Assembly: GCF_932526225.1 (NCBI RefSeq)
Contig: NC_064034.1
Coordinates: 5,196,001-5,260,000, forward strand
Source of the DNA: Nematostella vectensis
Taxonomy: Eukaryota > Cnidaria > Anthozoa > Actiniaria > Edwardsiidae
Direction of reading: 5' to 3'
DNA length: 64,000 bases
Shown here one piece after another: positions 59,001 to 64,000 of the stretch (its first letter is position 1; every line of letters starts with the position of its first letter). Made by a program: the position numbers and the translations under genes. The notes beneath the pieces are model-generated. The model saw nothing but the letters and a program-made list of their open reading frames with translations, was not told the DNA's origin and made no database searches.

Positions 59001-62000
59001 TTACACCCCTGGAGGCGGAGGAATTGATTCTGATATTACTGATGTTGTGAATGTCGTAGTCGATACGGAGGGCGGAGCCTGGTAACGAGATGTCACCCCT
59101 GTAAGGGTATCCAGCGTCGTGTATCTCCAAATGGTGCAAAGAACTCTGGGAGTTTCCCATGGCTATGTGGATACCGGACCAGTAGTTTCGCTGGCAGACA
59201 ACGTGAGCGACGTAACCACCACAGTCTGAGCCGTATCCCCACTTGTCATTGTTACAGCCCATAATATCCTCATCCAACGAACCGCACTGTAAGTTATGTA
59301 TAAAATAACTCTCTCTACCGCTTTTCCAGATATTTTTGTAAGTGATAAACCTCTCATAACCGAGCTGTTGGCAGAGGATTGTCCCTTCCGTGGAGAACCC
59401 GCGATAGCCAAGACACAGAGACATCCAGGTGCGGTTAAAGTAGATCTCTACACGTCCATCCCAAGGTCCCGCACCATCTACAAGCCGAATCTTCTCTTCT
59501 GGACTCTCCTGCACAAATCGCACTTTCTCCTCCCTCGTTCCAATGACCTGAACGTTGCCTTGTACGAGGAACAGCGAGCGCGGCGGAAAAAACAGAGTCG
59601 TGTTACTAGAGATCTTGAGTGAAATATTACGAGACACAACAAGGTCGTCGCGTACTTTATACGTCGCATATTGCGACGGCAGCTCGAGATCTCTATCTAG
59701 AGCGCCTCCGATCGTATCTCCACGAAGAAAACACATTTTTCTAGGGATATCAAGGGTAACTAGGTCCAATCGATCTTCAGATAGAAGGTAAGGGAAATAG
59801 TCTGCAGTGGCAAGCTGGGCGCGCGTATGAAAGTCTTGGATTCTGTCCTGAATCAAACACTCGTCCTTGGTGTCCCACCAATTGTATCTAGCGTCGATAA
59901 CATTCCTGTGATTGTAGTGCATAGAGGCCAATAGTTTAGAGTGAGAATTATCAGAGAACAAATTTCCCTGCACTCTAAACGTTCCAACTTCAAGTACCAC
60001 GACGCCATAGCTGGTGGCTCTTCGAAAGAGTCTCCGAAACTTGAGATGCCCAGTATTGCTTGCAAAGCTGTTGTTGGCTATAATCGAAATTCGCACGTTA
60101 GGGTAGCCCACAAAATCGACATACACGACGCGATCACCTCTAGAATGAGTAAATGTATTCCGAGTGATGTTCACCGAAACTGGTGTGGCCTGCCGTGTTG
60201 GTTCAAACTTGGACTGATCGTAAACAGTAACTGCAGACCCTGTGGTGTTCAAAAAGCTGTTATTACAAATCTCCGCTTGAAGCCCAAGGAATGCAATCGC
60301 AGACGACATCACAGCAAACCCTTTATTAGTGGAGAACACGTTCCCTGTGATTTGTGCTGTCACTCGCCTGTGGCGGTATGAGTTAATGTACCATCGGCAA
60401 GAGTCGGGCGAGATGGTTAACCCTCCATTTGTGTTGTTACTGATACTGCTCTGCAGTACCGCGATGGAAACGTTTTGCTCAGACGATGATACGAACTCGC
60501 AAGTGGGCATTACACGAACGCCATACTCACGATTGCTGTCCACCTGGCTGTTGTTAAGGATGAACATGGTGAACTGTCTGCGTGCGATGTTACTCCGGTA
60601 AGCTTGAATGTCTACGGATACGATACCACTTCTCCCGTTATCCTTAATCGCGCAGCTATCGAATGAGTATTCACCGCCTTGGTTTGCTAAGTGACACCCA
60701 TCAATTTTATTTTTTGATAGTCTGGAATTTGTCACTCTAAGAGAGGCAGGGCCATCATAAAGCATTATCCCATACCCTTGGTTCATTGACACAGTGGCGT
60801 TATCGAACTCGACAAAGCCTGCAACTCGGTCCCCTCTGCTACCATCGGCAGAGTTCTTAACAAGACAAGCGTCCTGTAGTTTACAATCAAGCGAAGAGAT
60901 CTGCGCGAAGATACCATTTTGCTTGTTACCAATACCTTTAAAATTTCTCAAGCTACACCCCGTAATGCTGGAGTACTGAATCATGAGACCTTCTACTGTG
61001 TTGCTAATACATTCTACGCCAGCTCCTGTTATAGTACCCGCGACTTTTTTTGCAAACATTCCGTGTCCTTGGTTTCCGATAAATTCAGTGTTGGTGATAT
61101 CCATATGCCCGATGAAGTCCTCTACAGATAAACCTGTCCCTCGATTATCCAAAAACTTTGAGTTTGTAATGGTTAATGACGGGGGATCTGAAGAAACAAG
61201 GAACGAGGAAAAATAAGAGCGTCAACTGCACACACGCTAAGTTTTAAATTAAACAAATGAACAGCAAAAGTAGTTCACATAATACATTTTGAGAAAATCG
61301 ACCTGCTTATGTGATCTTAATGTTTAACTGTATTCCGGTGTTTTTTGTGTGTTGGCATTCAATTCGTGTTTTTTTTTTTTTTTTTTACGAAGACAACCCT
61401 ACTCTGGGTGATAATCAACATCTACTTAGTGCTATACACTAAAAAATAGAACTACTAGTGAGTATATGTGTATATCTCGTTTTGACTTGCCTTTGTTATG
61501 AGTAATAAAAATCTTCACTTCAGTGTTATAACTGCCCGTGTGTACAAACTGCACCCATAAGCGGTTGCTAGTGGTAACGGCAGACCTTGGGACCTGGCCA
61601 GCGTCGGCTTGGGAAGCGGTGGTGAGAATAGTACCATTGACGGAATCCCCATCTCTGACCGTCACATCGAAACCATTTCCAGACAGTGATTGGAAATGCA
61701 GAGTAAAGCGGTACCCTTTACTTGTGTTAAATACCTGAGACAATGAAACACTTTAATTAGTAAGACATGCCATCTTTGCCTTGTTTTTGTGTTTGGTCAT
61801 AAAGGGTTGAGCTCTAAATACCGTCCGGTAGTATGTTTTAGAAACATTAAGAGCCGATAAATTGTGAAAAATCACCATTTCCATGCATAAAATGAGCCTG
61901 CAGGTTCCGACTTTTCTTGTTTTACCAAAACACCTCGAAGAGCCCGTGTGCCACGCCTTTGATGTTGTTTTCATTTACTATTGGAAGGGAATTATGTGCT

Positions 62001-63425
62001 TAAATCTCGAAATAACCATCTAAGACAAGGTTAAATACTTTATTTACCAAATTCAACCGAAAATATCGCATTGGCTTCCCCAAATCAGCCGATGGAAATG
62101 GATGCCTCTCTTACTCTGCGAGGATGATCAAATGGCGACTGACAGAGGCTGTTTAAGGTCCCTTTAACGGGCTAAGAATCATGGGCCGGCTGCACAAAGC
62201 TTGGGTAAGTTATCAGCCGGGTAGGCGTTACCCACCGGATAAAACCCCTATCCAGCGGATATAATAGCGTTGCATAAAAAAATGCCAGACAACAGTTTAT
62301 CGAGGCAAAGTGCATGTGAATCACGAAATGATCAGAGGGGATAGTGTTATCGCGTGTCAGGGATAAAAAAACAGCCAATATCGATTGATTCCAGTCCTGT
62401 CAAAGCTATATGTAAGTTTGAAGTTCATTGTGAATTTACCAACTGTAAAATTCGTCGTTTGTATGTGTTGCAACTTTCACTGTGTTTAAAATTAGTCTAA
62501 ATTCTGACAATAAATTTGAATCAAGACGCCATTTTGTTTTTTCTTAACATTTATTCGGTGGATAAGATTTTATCCACCCTCTATCATCCGGATAACTTTA
62601 TCCGCTGGATAACTTTTATTCGGGCCTTTTGCAACCGAATCACGCCACTTGGATAAGTTTTAACCGCTAGGAAAAATTTAACCGGTGGATAAAACTTATC
62701 CAAGCTTTGTGCAACCGGCCCCAGTTTTTCAGCTAGCATATCGTTTATCTTTATATCTATATCGATATCATGAGTTTGTATCGTAAAGTTTTGACCATTA
62801 CATATTAGATTGAATTACCATAAACATACTCGGACACCTTTGAGTTCTTTTAAAGCAGAATTTGTCGTCCCTCTCAGAGAAGGTGATTTGTCCATGCTCA
62901 ATTATCAATAGTGACAAATCTATAAAAAAAGCAACGTTACCTTGACAACCTCAAGGCGTCTGCCACCCTGACCACGCGCCCTCAGCCTCATGGGATATCC
63001 CCCGGACTTTTCATCCGCCGCAGTCAATTCCTTCCATTCGGCTCCAGCACCTTGCCTGATCCCCAGGCCTCCGCCATTTGTCGTGTTAACCACAAGAGTG
63101 TCCCGGATTGTCAGGCTCACGTGACCGGAAACTACGTCAATCCCTCTGACCATACTTCCAGCGAACACACAGTTCTTGATGGTCAGCGGTGTCTCGAGGC
63201 CATCGGAATGAACGCCTCTCCCGCAATCTTTTGAAGTCACGTGATGTAGGTCCGGTAAGGTCTTCTTGCCTTTGACGGCGGCGAAGGCCTTGGCAATGTC
63301 CACGTACCGTAGGGGGGAGGGGCTGGGGGAAGTGGAGGCAGCGTAATCGATTCCTGACCACATACTCTTCGTGGCGACGAAAGCGAGGAGTGTAAAGCAT
63401 TCGATGCCAACGTCACGTCGACGAC
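31771..63425 (-). CDS. Giant multidomain adhesion receptor, Bark beetle/Anakonda-like (3' 38 exons)
   Basis: Predicted single-pass membrane protein; 4,582 residues lie in the window and the N-terminus is outside. I joined 38 exons by splice sites, and every junction keeps phase. Domain order: SRCR end, beta-helix, CUB; beta-helix, SRCR, CUB; beta-helix, SRCR, CUB-like; MAM; beta-helix; C-type lectin; EGF; PSI; about 600 unrecognised residues with a furin site; Thr-rich linker; VWD; about ten EGF-like; two cadherin repeats; TM; tail of about 48 residues. The threefold beta-helix/SRCR/CUB layout with a lectin domain resembles Drosophila Bark/Anakonda, which organises tricellular junctions; the VWD-EGF-cadherin part is not in that protein as I know it. 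Function at cell contacts is inferred. Exons are listed singly below. No second promoter or internal stop argues for two genes, but transcript data are needed to exclude it. Confidence 0.8.
32390..34695. repeat. 47-bp minisatellite, about 49 units, in the intron between exons 37 and 38
   Basis: Unit (plus strand) GATGATGGCAATGCAGGATG, GTGATTGAGACGATGATGAA, TGACGGT. Because 47 is not a multiple of three and the minus strand lacks stop codons, all three minus frames are open for hundreds of codons. These ORFs (His/Ser/Pro-rich) are artefacts of the repeat. Confidence 0.95.
34806..35630 (-). CDS. Giant gene exon 37: EGF and two cadherin repeats
   Basis: Two EGF-like units come first ([38 protein letters not shown]). 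Cadherin repeat 1 has [16 protein letters not shown], a D-Y-E motif and [11 protein letters not shown]; cadherin repeat 2 has [15 protein letters not shown] and MARDQGTPP but no closing D-x-N-D-N, as expected for a membrane-proximal repeat. Acceptor TCTTATTCAG, donor ACAG|GTATAG. Calcium-binding residues of repeat 1 are complete. The next intron is filled by a 47-bp minisatellite. Confidence 0.92.
35695..35930. repeat. TGAC-type microsatellite
   Basis: Runs of CTGACTGACTGA with degenerate TTAGTGACTGACTGG blocks in the intron between exons 36 and 37. Confidence 0.85.
35964..36133 (-). CDS. Giant gene exon 36: EGF-like repeats
   Basis: [20 protein letters not shown], then [20 protein letters not shown] and [11 protein letters not shown]. 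Acceptor AACTCGTAG, donor TCAG|GTAAGG. Confidence 0.85.
36802..37054 (-). CDS. Giant gene exon 35: EGF-like repeats
   Basis: [20 protein letters not shown], then [20 protein letters not shown] and a third repeat ending at GGNATC. Phase 2 in, 2 out. Acceptor TTTTCTTACAG, donor GCAG|GTACGG. Confidence 0.85.
37153..37305 (-). CDS. Giant gene exon 34: EGF-like repeat
   Basis: [20 protein letters not shown] then [20 protein letters not shown] and the start of another repeat. Acceptor TCCTATCGCAG, donor TCCG|GTAACT. Confidence 0.85.
37555..37720. mobile_element. Possible Penelope-like element end fragment in an intron
   Basis: CTAACGTTTCGAGCGTTAGC then CCTTCGTCGGAGC, with a repeated GTGAATGTTGAACAAC nearby. 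The hairpin-like motif resembles the CTGTTTCGTGGTTGCCC motif in the 3' part of the Penelope-like element at 6592-8141. No coding sequence remains. Confidence 0.3.
38895..38984 (-). CDS. Giant gene exon 33: EGF-like repeat
   Basis: [20 protein letters not shown] then [11 protein letters not shown]. Acceptor CATGCTTCAG, donor ATAG|GTATAT. Confidence 0.85.
39065..39157 (-). CDS. Giant gene exon 32: EGF-like repeat
   Basis: [20 protein letters not shown] then [10 protein letters not shown]. Same phase class as exon 31. Other frames give the longer ORF, which is a shadow. Confidence 0.85.
39279..39368 (-). CDS. Giant gene exon 31: EGF-like repeat
   Basis: [20 protein letters not shown] then [10 protein letters not shown]. 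Acceptor TATCTCCTGAG, donor ACAG|GTATGT. Phase 2 in, 1 out (a one-exon EGF cassette). Confidence 0.85.
39465..39582 (-). CDS. Giant gene exon 30: post-VWD cysteine motif
   Basis: [20 protein letters not shown] followed by [15 protein letters not shown], the S-C-x-Y-D-V-A-x-T segment that ends such VWD modules. Acceptor CTTGTCTAG, donor ACTG|GTATGG. Confidence 0.82.
39679..39839 (-). CDS. Giant gene exon 29: post-VWD segment
   Basis: [20 protein letters not shown] and [20 protein letters not shown]. This follows VWD domains in AMOP/VWD proteins. Acceptor TTCCTTCACCAG, donor ACAG|GTAGGA. Confidence 0.8.
40109..40303 (-). CDS. Giant gene exon 28: VWD domain end
   Basis: [20 protein letters not shown] then [20 protein letters not shown], the G-L-C-G-x-x-D-x-x-P-x-N-D-F hallmark of VWD. 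Acceptor GTTCACATCATAG, donor TCGT|GTAAGA. Confidence 0.88.
40489..40643 (-). CDS. Giant gene exon 27: VWD domain
   Basis: [20 protein letters not shown] then [11 protein letters not shown] and LLLSLQFIT. Acceptor ATCACCTTAG, donor CACCG|GTAGGT. The frame is also open upstream through a 39-bp repeat. Confidence 0.8.
40730..40895. repeat. 39-bp tandem repeat, about 4 units
   Basis: Plus-strand unit AACACCACCAGGAACCCCAC, CATCAACATCAATACCGGC. On the minus strand it is in frame with exon 27 and would encode [13 protein letters not shown] repeats; because a good acceptor (ATCACCTTAG) lies between, it is taken as intronic. Confidence 0.85.
41110..41350. mobile_element. Palindromic Harbinger-like MITE with TTA target duplication
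   Basis: Begins TGCCTGGTGCACACTAGTGA and ends TCACTAGTGTTCACTAGGCA, flanked by TTA at 41107-41109 and 41351-41353. The two halves are largely inverted copies, with GACATAATGACAT-type blocks and a centre at AAAAAACATGTTTTTTT. Non-coding. A 3-bp TTA target duplication is characteristic of PIF/Harbinger elements. Confidence 0.75.
41376..41571 (-). CDS. Giant gene exon 26: VWD domain
   Basis: [20 protein letters not shown] then [20 protein letters not shown], the typical VWD beta strands. Acceptor TTTATCTAG, donor TGAG|GTGAGT; phase 2 in, 2 out. Confidence 0.88.
42197..42328 (-). CDS. Giant gene exon 25: cysteine segment and start of VWD
   Basis: [20 protein letters not shown], then [11 protein letters not shown], the opening motif of a von Willebrand type D domain. 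Acceptor CCTGCTCAG, donor GACG|GTATGT. Confidence 0.88.
42361..42521. repeat. 21-bp tandem repeat
   Basis: About 7 units of the type AAGTAAACACCGATTAACGAC in the intron upstream (genomic right) of exon 25. Confidence 0.85.
42914..43057. repeat. Tandem duplication of the exon 24 3' edge
   Basis: GGTTGCGTTACTTACTACCA, then CATGGCGTGACATCAGGTTG and TGAGCATCCCTCCCCTTTAC occur twice, 73 bp apart. Each contains the end of exon 24 and a GTAAGT donor. Confidence 0.85.
43000..43139 (-). CDS. Giant gene exon 24: cysteine-rich segment
   Basis: [20 protein letters not shown], then [20 protein letters not shown]. Acceptor TTTATGTAG, donor GATA|GTAAGT. Its 3' end and donor are tandemly duplicated at 42914-42986. 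Confidence 0.75.
43271..43722 (-). CDS. Giant gene exon 23: Thr-rich mucin-like linker
   Basis: [20 protein letters not shown], then about 14 heptads of the type T-P-F-T-G-S-T (21-bp DNA repeats), then [20 protein letters not shown]. The repeats would be heavily O-glycosylated and extended. Acceptor TTCAATTGACAG, donor CCCC|GTGAGT. Confidence 0.82.
43790..44130. other. Possible DNA-transposon remnant in intron
   Basis: GCGGCCACCTCCATTGAGCG and TTAAGCGGCCAGTGAAATTC blocks look like degenerate copies of a transposon terminus; no coding sequence or clear ends. Confidence 0.2.
44154..44175 (-). CDS. Giant gene microexon 22 (22 nt)
   Basis: CATTTGTCTCCGATGTGGATG plus one G between TTATTTTTTTCAG and GTGAGT. 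It is needed to bring exon 21 (phase 2 out) into frame with exon 23 (phase 0 in), encoding ICLRCGW. Confidence 0.6.
44363..44612 (-). CDS. Giant gene exon 21: unrecognised segment
   Basis: [20 protein letters not shown], then [20 protein letters not shown] and a C-terminal [10 protein letters not shown]. Acceptor TTTCCACAG, donor AAAA|GTAAGT. Confidence 0.75.
44762..44933 (-). CDS. Giant gene exon 20: basic segment
   Basis: [20 protein letters not shown] ... [14 protein letters not shown]. Acceptor TCTTTTTCCTTTAG and donor TTTC|GTAAGTAT are both strong. Phase 0 in, 1 out fits both neighbours. The plus-strand ORF over this exon is a shadow. Confidence 0.75.
45629..45860 (-). CDS. Giant gene exon 19: unrecognised segment
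   Basis: [15 protein letters not shown] ... [20 protein letters not shown]. Acceptor GACTGTTGAG is weak but gives the right phase with exon 18; donor ACC|GTGAGT. Confidence 0.7.
45979..47289. repeat. 76-bp array copied from the exon 18 3' edge and splice donor
   Basis: Eighteen units counting the true exon end. The plus-strand unit is GTTTACCTGGCCTCTACCCC, TAGGTGAAGATCCACCTTAA, AAGTTAGCTTGCTGTATATT, TCGTGTCTGAACAGTC. On the minus strand every unit has the last codons of exon 18 (VDLHLGVEA-type) followed by CCAG|GTAAAC and is preceded by an acceptor-like ACTTACTTTTAAG. Two alternating unit variants (TAGGTGGAG and TTAGGTGAAG) indicate amplification in pairs. Confidence 0.95.
47259..47443 (-). 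CDS. Giant gene exon 18: unrecognised beta-rich segment
   Basis: [20 protein letters not shown] ... [13 protein letters not shown]. Acceptor TTTGTCTCTCAG, donor GCCAG|GTAAAC. Its last 40 bases plus the donor are the source of the 76-bp array that fills the following intron. Confidence 0.8.
47898..48089 (-). CDS. Giant gene exon 17: third module end and furin site
   Basis: [19 protein letters not shown] completes the module. [14 protein letters not shown] contains R-T-R-R followed by D, a furin-type R-x-R/K-R cleavage site, suggesting the receptor is cut into two chains. Acceptor ATGTCCTTCAG, donor CCG|GTCAGT. Confidence 0.75.
49060..49216 (-). CDS. Giant gene exon 16: third beta module, start
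   Basis: [20 protein letters not shown], then [21 protein letters not shown], matching the D/G-x-I-A pattern of the earlier modules. Acceptor TTGTGAAACAG, donor AAA|GTAAGT; phase 1 in, 0 out. Confidence 0.78.
49534..49774 (-). CDS. Giant gene exon 15: second beta module
   Basis: [19 protein letters not shown], then [20 protein letters not shown] and [10 protein letters not shown], which follow the same pattern as the module in exons 13-14. Acceptor TTTGTCTGTCTAG, donor AGAAG|GTAAGC. Confidence 0.78.
50015..50215 (-). CDS. Giant gene exon 14: beta module continues
   Basis: [20 protein letters not shown], then acidic residues and [16 protein letters not shown]. Ended at ACGG|GTAAGA because this donor is strong and gives the phase of exon 15; the frame stays open to a stop near 49862 without a phase-compatible donor. 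Confidence 0.7.
50383..50671 (-). CDS. Giant gene exon 13: start of unrecognised region
   Basis: [20 protein letters not shown] closes the cysteine-rich part. The rest begins the first of three related beta modules ([20 protein letters not shown]). Acceptor TTCGCTGTGCAG, donor ATAG|GTGAGT. The first 34 bases and acceptor are copied several times just upstream (50680-51060). Confidence 0.8.
50640..51060. repeat. About 105-bp tandem repeat copied from the exon 13 5' edge and acceptor
   Basis: GTGGTGTTCCATGAGCGGCA, CTTGCCTTCCTCCTGCACAG and CGAAGCAGTAAATAATTTAT recur at about 50640, 50741, 50847, 50930 (diverged) and 51038 (partial). Each near-complete unit holds the first bases of exon 13 and its polypyrimidine acceptor. 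Confidence 0.9.
51110..51211 (-). CDS. Giant gene exon 12: cysteine-rich, PSI continuation
   Basis: 34 residues with six cysteines ([26 protein letters not shown]). Acceptor TTGTTTTGAAAG, donor GAG|GTGTGT. Confidence 0.7.
51281..51484 (-). CDS. Giant gene exon 11: PSI domain
   Basis: [19 protein letters not shown] is a clear plexin-semaphorin-integrin signature, followed by [13 protein letters not shown]. Acceptor CCCTTGCAG, donor TTCAG|GTACTA; phase 0 in and out. Confidence 0.85.
51773..51951 (-). CDS. Giant gene exon 10: EGF-like repeats
   Basis: [18 protein letters not shown] followed by [18 protein letters not shown] and a second partial repeat ending KCMTGFL. Acceptor TTTTATTCAG, donor CTG|GTATGA; phase 2 in, 0 out. 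Confidence 0.85.
52297..52522 (-). CDS. Giant gene exon 9: C-type lectin domain, second part
   Basis: [20 protein letters not shown] continues the fold; VPVWVLNET and YPFGC give the tryptophan and final cysteine. No EPN/QPD or WND calcium motif is obvious, so sugar binding is doubtful. The donor GCAG|GTCCGT is weak but required by phase. Confidence 0.75.
52837..52931 (-). CDS. Giant gene exon 8: C-type lectin domain, first part
   Basis: Reads [19 protein letters not shown] ... ADHYCK, the N-terminal disulphide loop of a C-type lectin-like domain. Acceptor ATTTTGCAG, donor CAAG|GTCAGA. Confidence 0.85.
53298..54128 (-). CDS. Giant gene exon 7: beta-helix
   Basis: About 277 residues of parallel beta-helix ([38 protein letters not shown]) with the closing [12 protein letters not shown] element. 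Acceptor TTGCTTTTCTTAG, donor TCAT|GTAAGG. It leads directly into the lectin domain. Confidence 0.88.
54485..54859 (-). CDS. Giant gene exon 6: MAM domain, second part
   Basis: Continues the MAM domain: [36 protein letters not shown] and [11 protein letters not shown], ending at the conserved last cysteine. Acceptor CATGCATCAG, donor CGAG|GTGGGT. MAM domains mediate homophilic adhesion in other receptors. Confidence 0.85.
55222..55374 (-). CDS. Giant gene exon 5: MAM domain, first part
   Basis: Reads [17 protein letters not shown] ... [23 protein letters not shown], the opening of a MAM domain (C-x-F-x-x-G-x-C-G-W and the later D-H-S). Acceptor CTCTTCCTAG, donor CAAG|GTACGG. Confidence 0.85.
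55634..58276 (-). CDS. Giant gene exon 4: beta-helix, SRCR, CUB-like
   Basis: About 881 residues. Beta-helix coils come first, with the shared [14 protein letters not shown] element ([10 protein letters not shown] in exon 3 and NWFGFGLKP in exon 7 are equivalents). SRCR is at about 505-610 ([16 protein letters not shown] ... VVCKQLGY ... YVQITCEA), followed by beta-helix and a CUB-like end ([17 protein letters not shown]). Acceptor TTCCCTTGCAG, donor AAAT|GTAAGT. Phase 2 in, 1 out. Confidence 0.9.
58437..61187 (-). CDS. Giant gene exon 3: beta-helix, SRCR, beta-helix, CUB
   Basis: A 2.75-kb exon encoding about 917 residues. The first 460 are right-handed beta-helix coils with repeated N-x-F/I-x-x-N-x-G patterns (e.g. 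[15 protein letters not shown]). An SRCR domain follows at about 560-665 ([16 protein letters not shown] ... ILCQQLGYE ... [10 protein letters not shown]), then more beta-helix, then a CUB domain at about 800-915 ([25 protein letters not shown]). Acceptor TTGTTTCTTCAG, donor GCAG|GTGGGT. Phase 2 in, 1 out. Confidence 0.9.
61491..61734 (-). CDS. Giant gene exon 2: CUB domain
   Basis: Phase 0 in, 1 out. Reads [24 protein letters not shown] and [12 protein letters not shown], a CUB-like beta-sandwich. The donor is AAAG|GCAAGT: a GC-AG intron, required because phase is correct only at this point. Confidence 0.75.
62183..62722. mobile_element. Non-autonomous DNA transposon (MITE) with terminal inverted repeats
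   Basis: The left end reads GGGCCGGCTGCACAAAGCTT and the right end, reversed, GGGGCCGGTTGCACAAAGCT, with further inverted TTATCCACCGG/CCGGATAA blocks inside. 540 bp, no coding capacity, in the intron between exons 1 and 2. A target duplication was not clear. Confidence 0.7.
62941..63425 (-). CDS. Giant gene exon 1 (of those in window): SRCR end and beta-helix
   Basis: Acceptor GTCTGTCACCAG, donor AAG|GTAACG; phase 2 in, 0 out. It begins with D-V-G-I-E-C, the typical end of an SRCR domain, then [11 protein letters not shown] and parallel beta-helix text such as [19 protein letters not shown]. At least one further exon upstream, carrying the rest of the SRCR domain, must lie outside the window. 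Confidence 0.75.
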
Positions 63426-64000
63426 CTGGTGACAGACACACGTCAATCACTCATACAAGTACTTCAAAAAAGAAAAGGAAACGGTGGTGCAGCTTCGGCG
63501 ATGAGAATATTCCAGTTTTTTTTGTACTAAATGCTCAAATTTCGATGGCTGAATAATACAACAAAACGTCTAGGATAGTATTATGCAATAATAAATACGA
63601 GCGGTTGATTCGGCTGGCAGGTATGAAATCATATTATAGTTATTAAAGTATCATAGGTATGAAAGGGAAATGATAAAAATGAAGATTGGATAATAAATAT
63701 TTCAATACAAATACCGACTAAAATTTGGGGTGATGTACTAACGCATATAGGGTTACTAAAATATTTCGATTTTTTTCAAACGGTATGCCGACTAAAATAC
63801 CGTGGAACCTCAATTTAACCTTGTATGAGACAGAACCTCGTTGTAACAAAACCTCGATATAACGTACAGTTTTCCCCAGTCTCTTGGCACGTTAAACTTC
63901 TGTAGCTGGGTTGGGTATAGGGATGCATACGTGATGTAGATGTGGTATGGGGATGCATACGTGATGTAGTTGTGGTATGGGGATGCATAAATGGTGTAGG
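63426..64000. other. Intron sequence upstream of the first visible exon, with a 30-bp repeat at the window end
   Basis: AT-rich, no exon recognised. AACCTCGATATAAC near 63851 resembles DNA-transposon end sequence. From about 63911 three units of GTATGGGGATGCATACGTGA plus TGTAGTTGTG run into the window edge. Confidence 0.45.

Overview
This window reads as nuclear DNA of an invertebrate animal. It is AT-rich and intron-rich, packed with satellites, minisatellites and transposon fragments, and codes for extracellular domains found only in metazoans (SRCR, CUB, MAM, C-type lectin, PSI, EGF, von Willebrand D, cadherin). An anthozoan cnidarian is my best guess from the domain mix and the Penelope-like element; this is inference. 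No operons, tRNA, rRNA or CRISPR were seen.

Left half (1-31588): a recent tandem segmental duplication. Copy A (about 1275-18886) and copy B (about 21391-31588) run in the same direction, nearly identical by eye, separated by about 2.5 kb of unrelated sequence. Each copy holds, in order, a piggyBac transposase fragment, an 86-bp satellite array, one intact single-exon beta-1,3-glycosyltransferase gene (GT31), a cysteine-rich orphan exon on the minus strand, and an inverted pair of hammerhead-ribozyme motifs beside poly-G tracts. The copies differ by mobile DNA: copy A alone has a 5'-truncated Penelope-like retroelement (in a TA repeat) and a 5.6-kb composite long-inverted-repeat element with a 9-bp target duplication; copy B alone has a fragment of that element in its satellite.

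Right half (31771-63425, minus strand): the 3' part of one giant gene. I reconstructed 38 coding exons whose splice signals and reading phases agree throughout, giving about 4,580 residues; the 5' end lies beyond the window. From N to C: beta-helix/SRCR/CUB units repeated three times, a MAM domain, another beta-helix, a C-type lectin domain, EGF, PSI, about 600 unrecognised residues including three related beta modules and a furin site, a mucin-like linker, a von Willebrand D domain, about ten EGF-like domains, two cadherin repeats, one membrane helix and a short cytoplasmic tail. The N-terminal part resembles Bark beetle/Anakonda, the triple-repeat tricellular-junction protein; the C-terminal adhesion cassette is extra.

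The most unusual feature is that in four places within this gene tandem repeats have arisen across an exon-intron boundary, so the introns carry multiple copies of the exon edge with its splice site (17 extra donors in one intron). Exon coordinates were read by hand and may be off by one or two bases.
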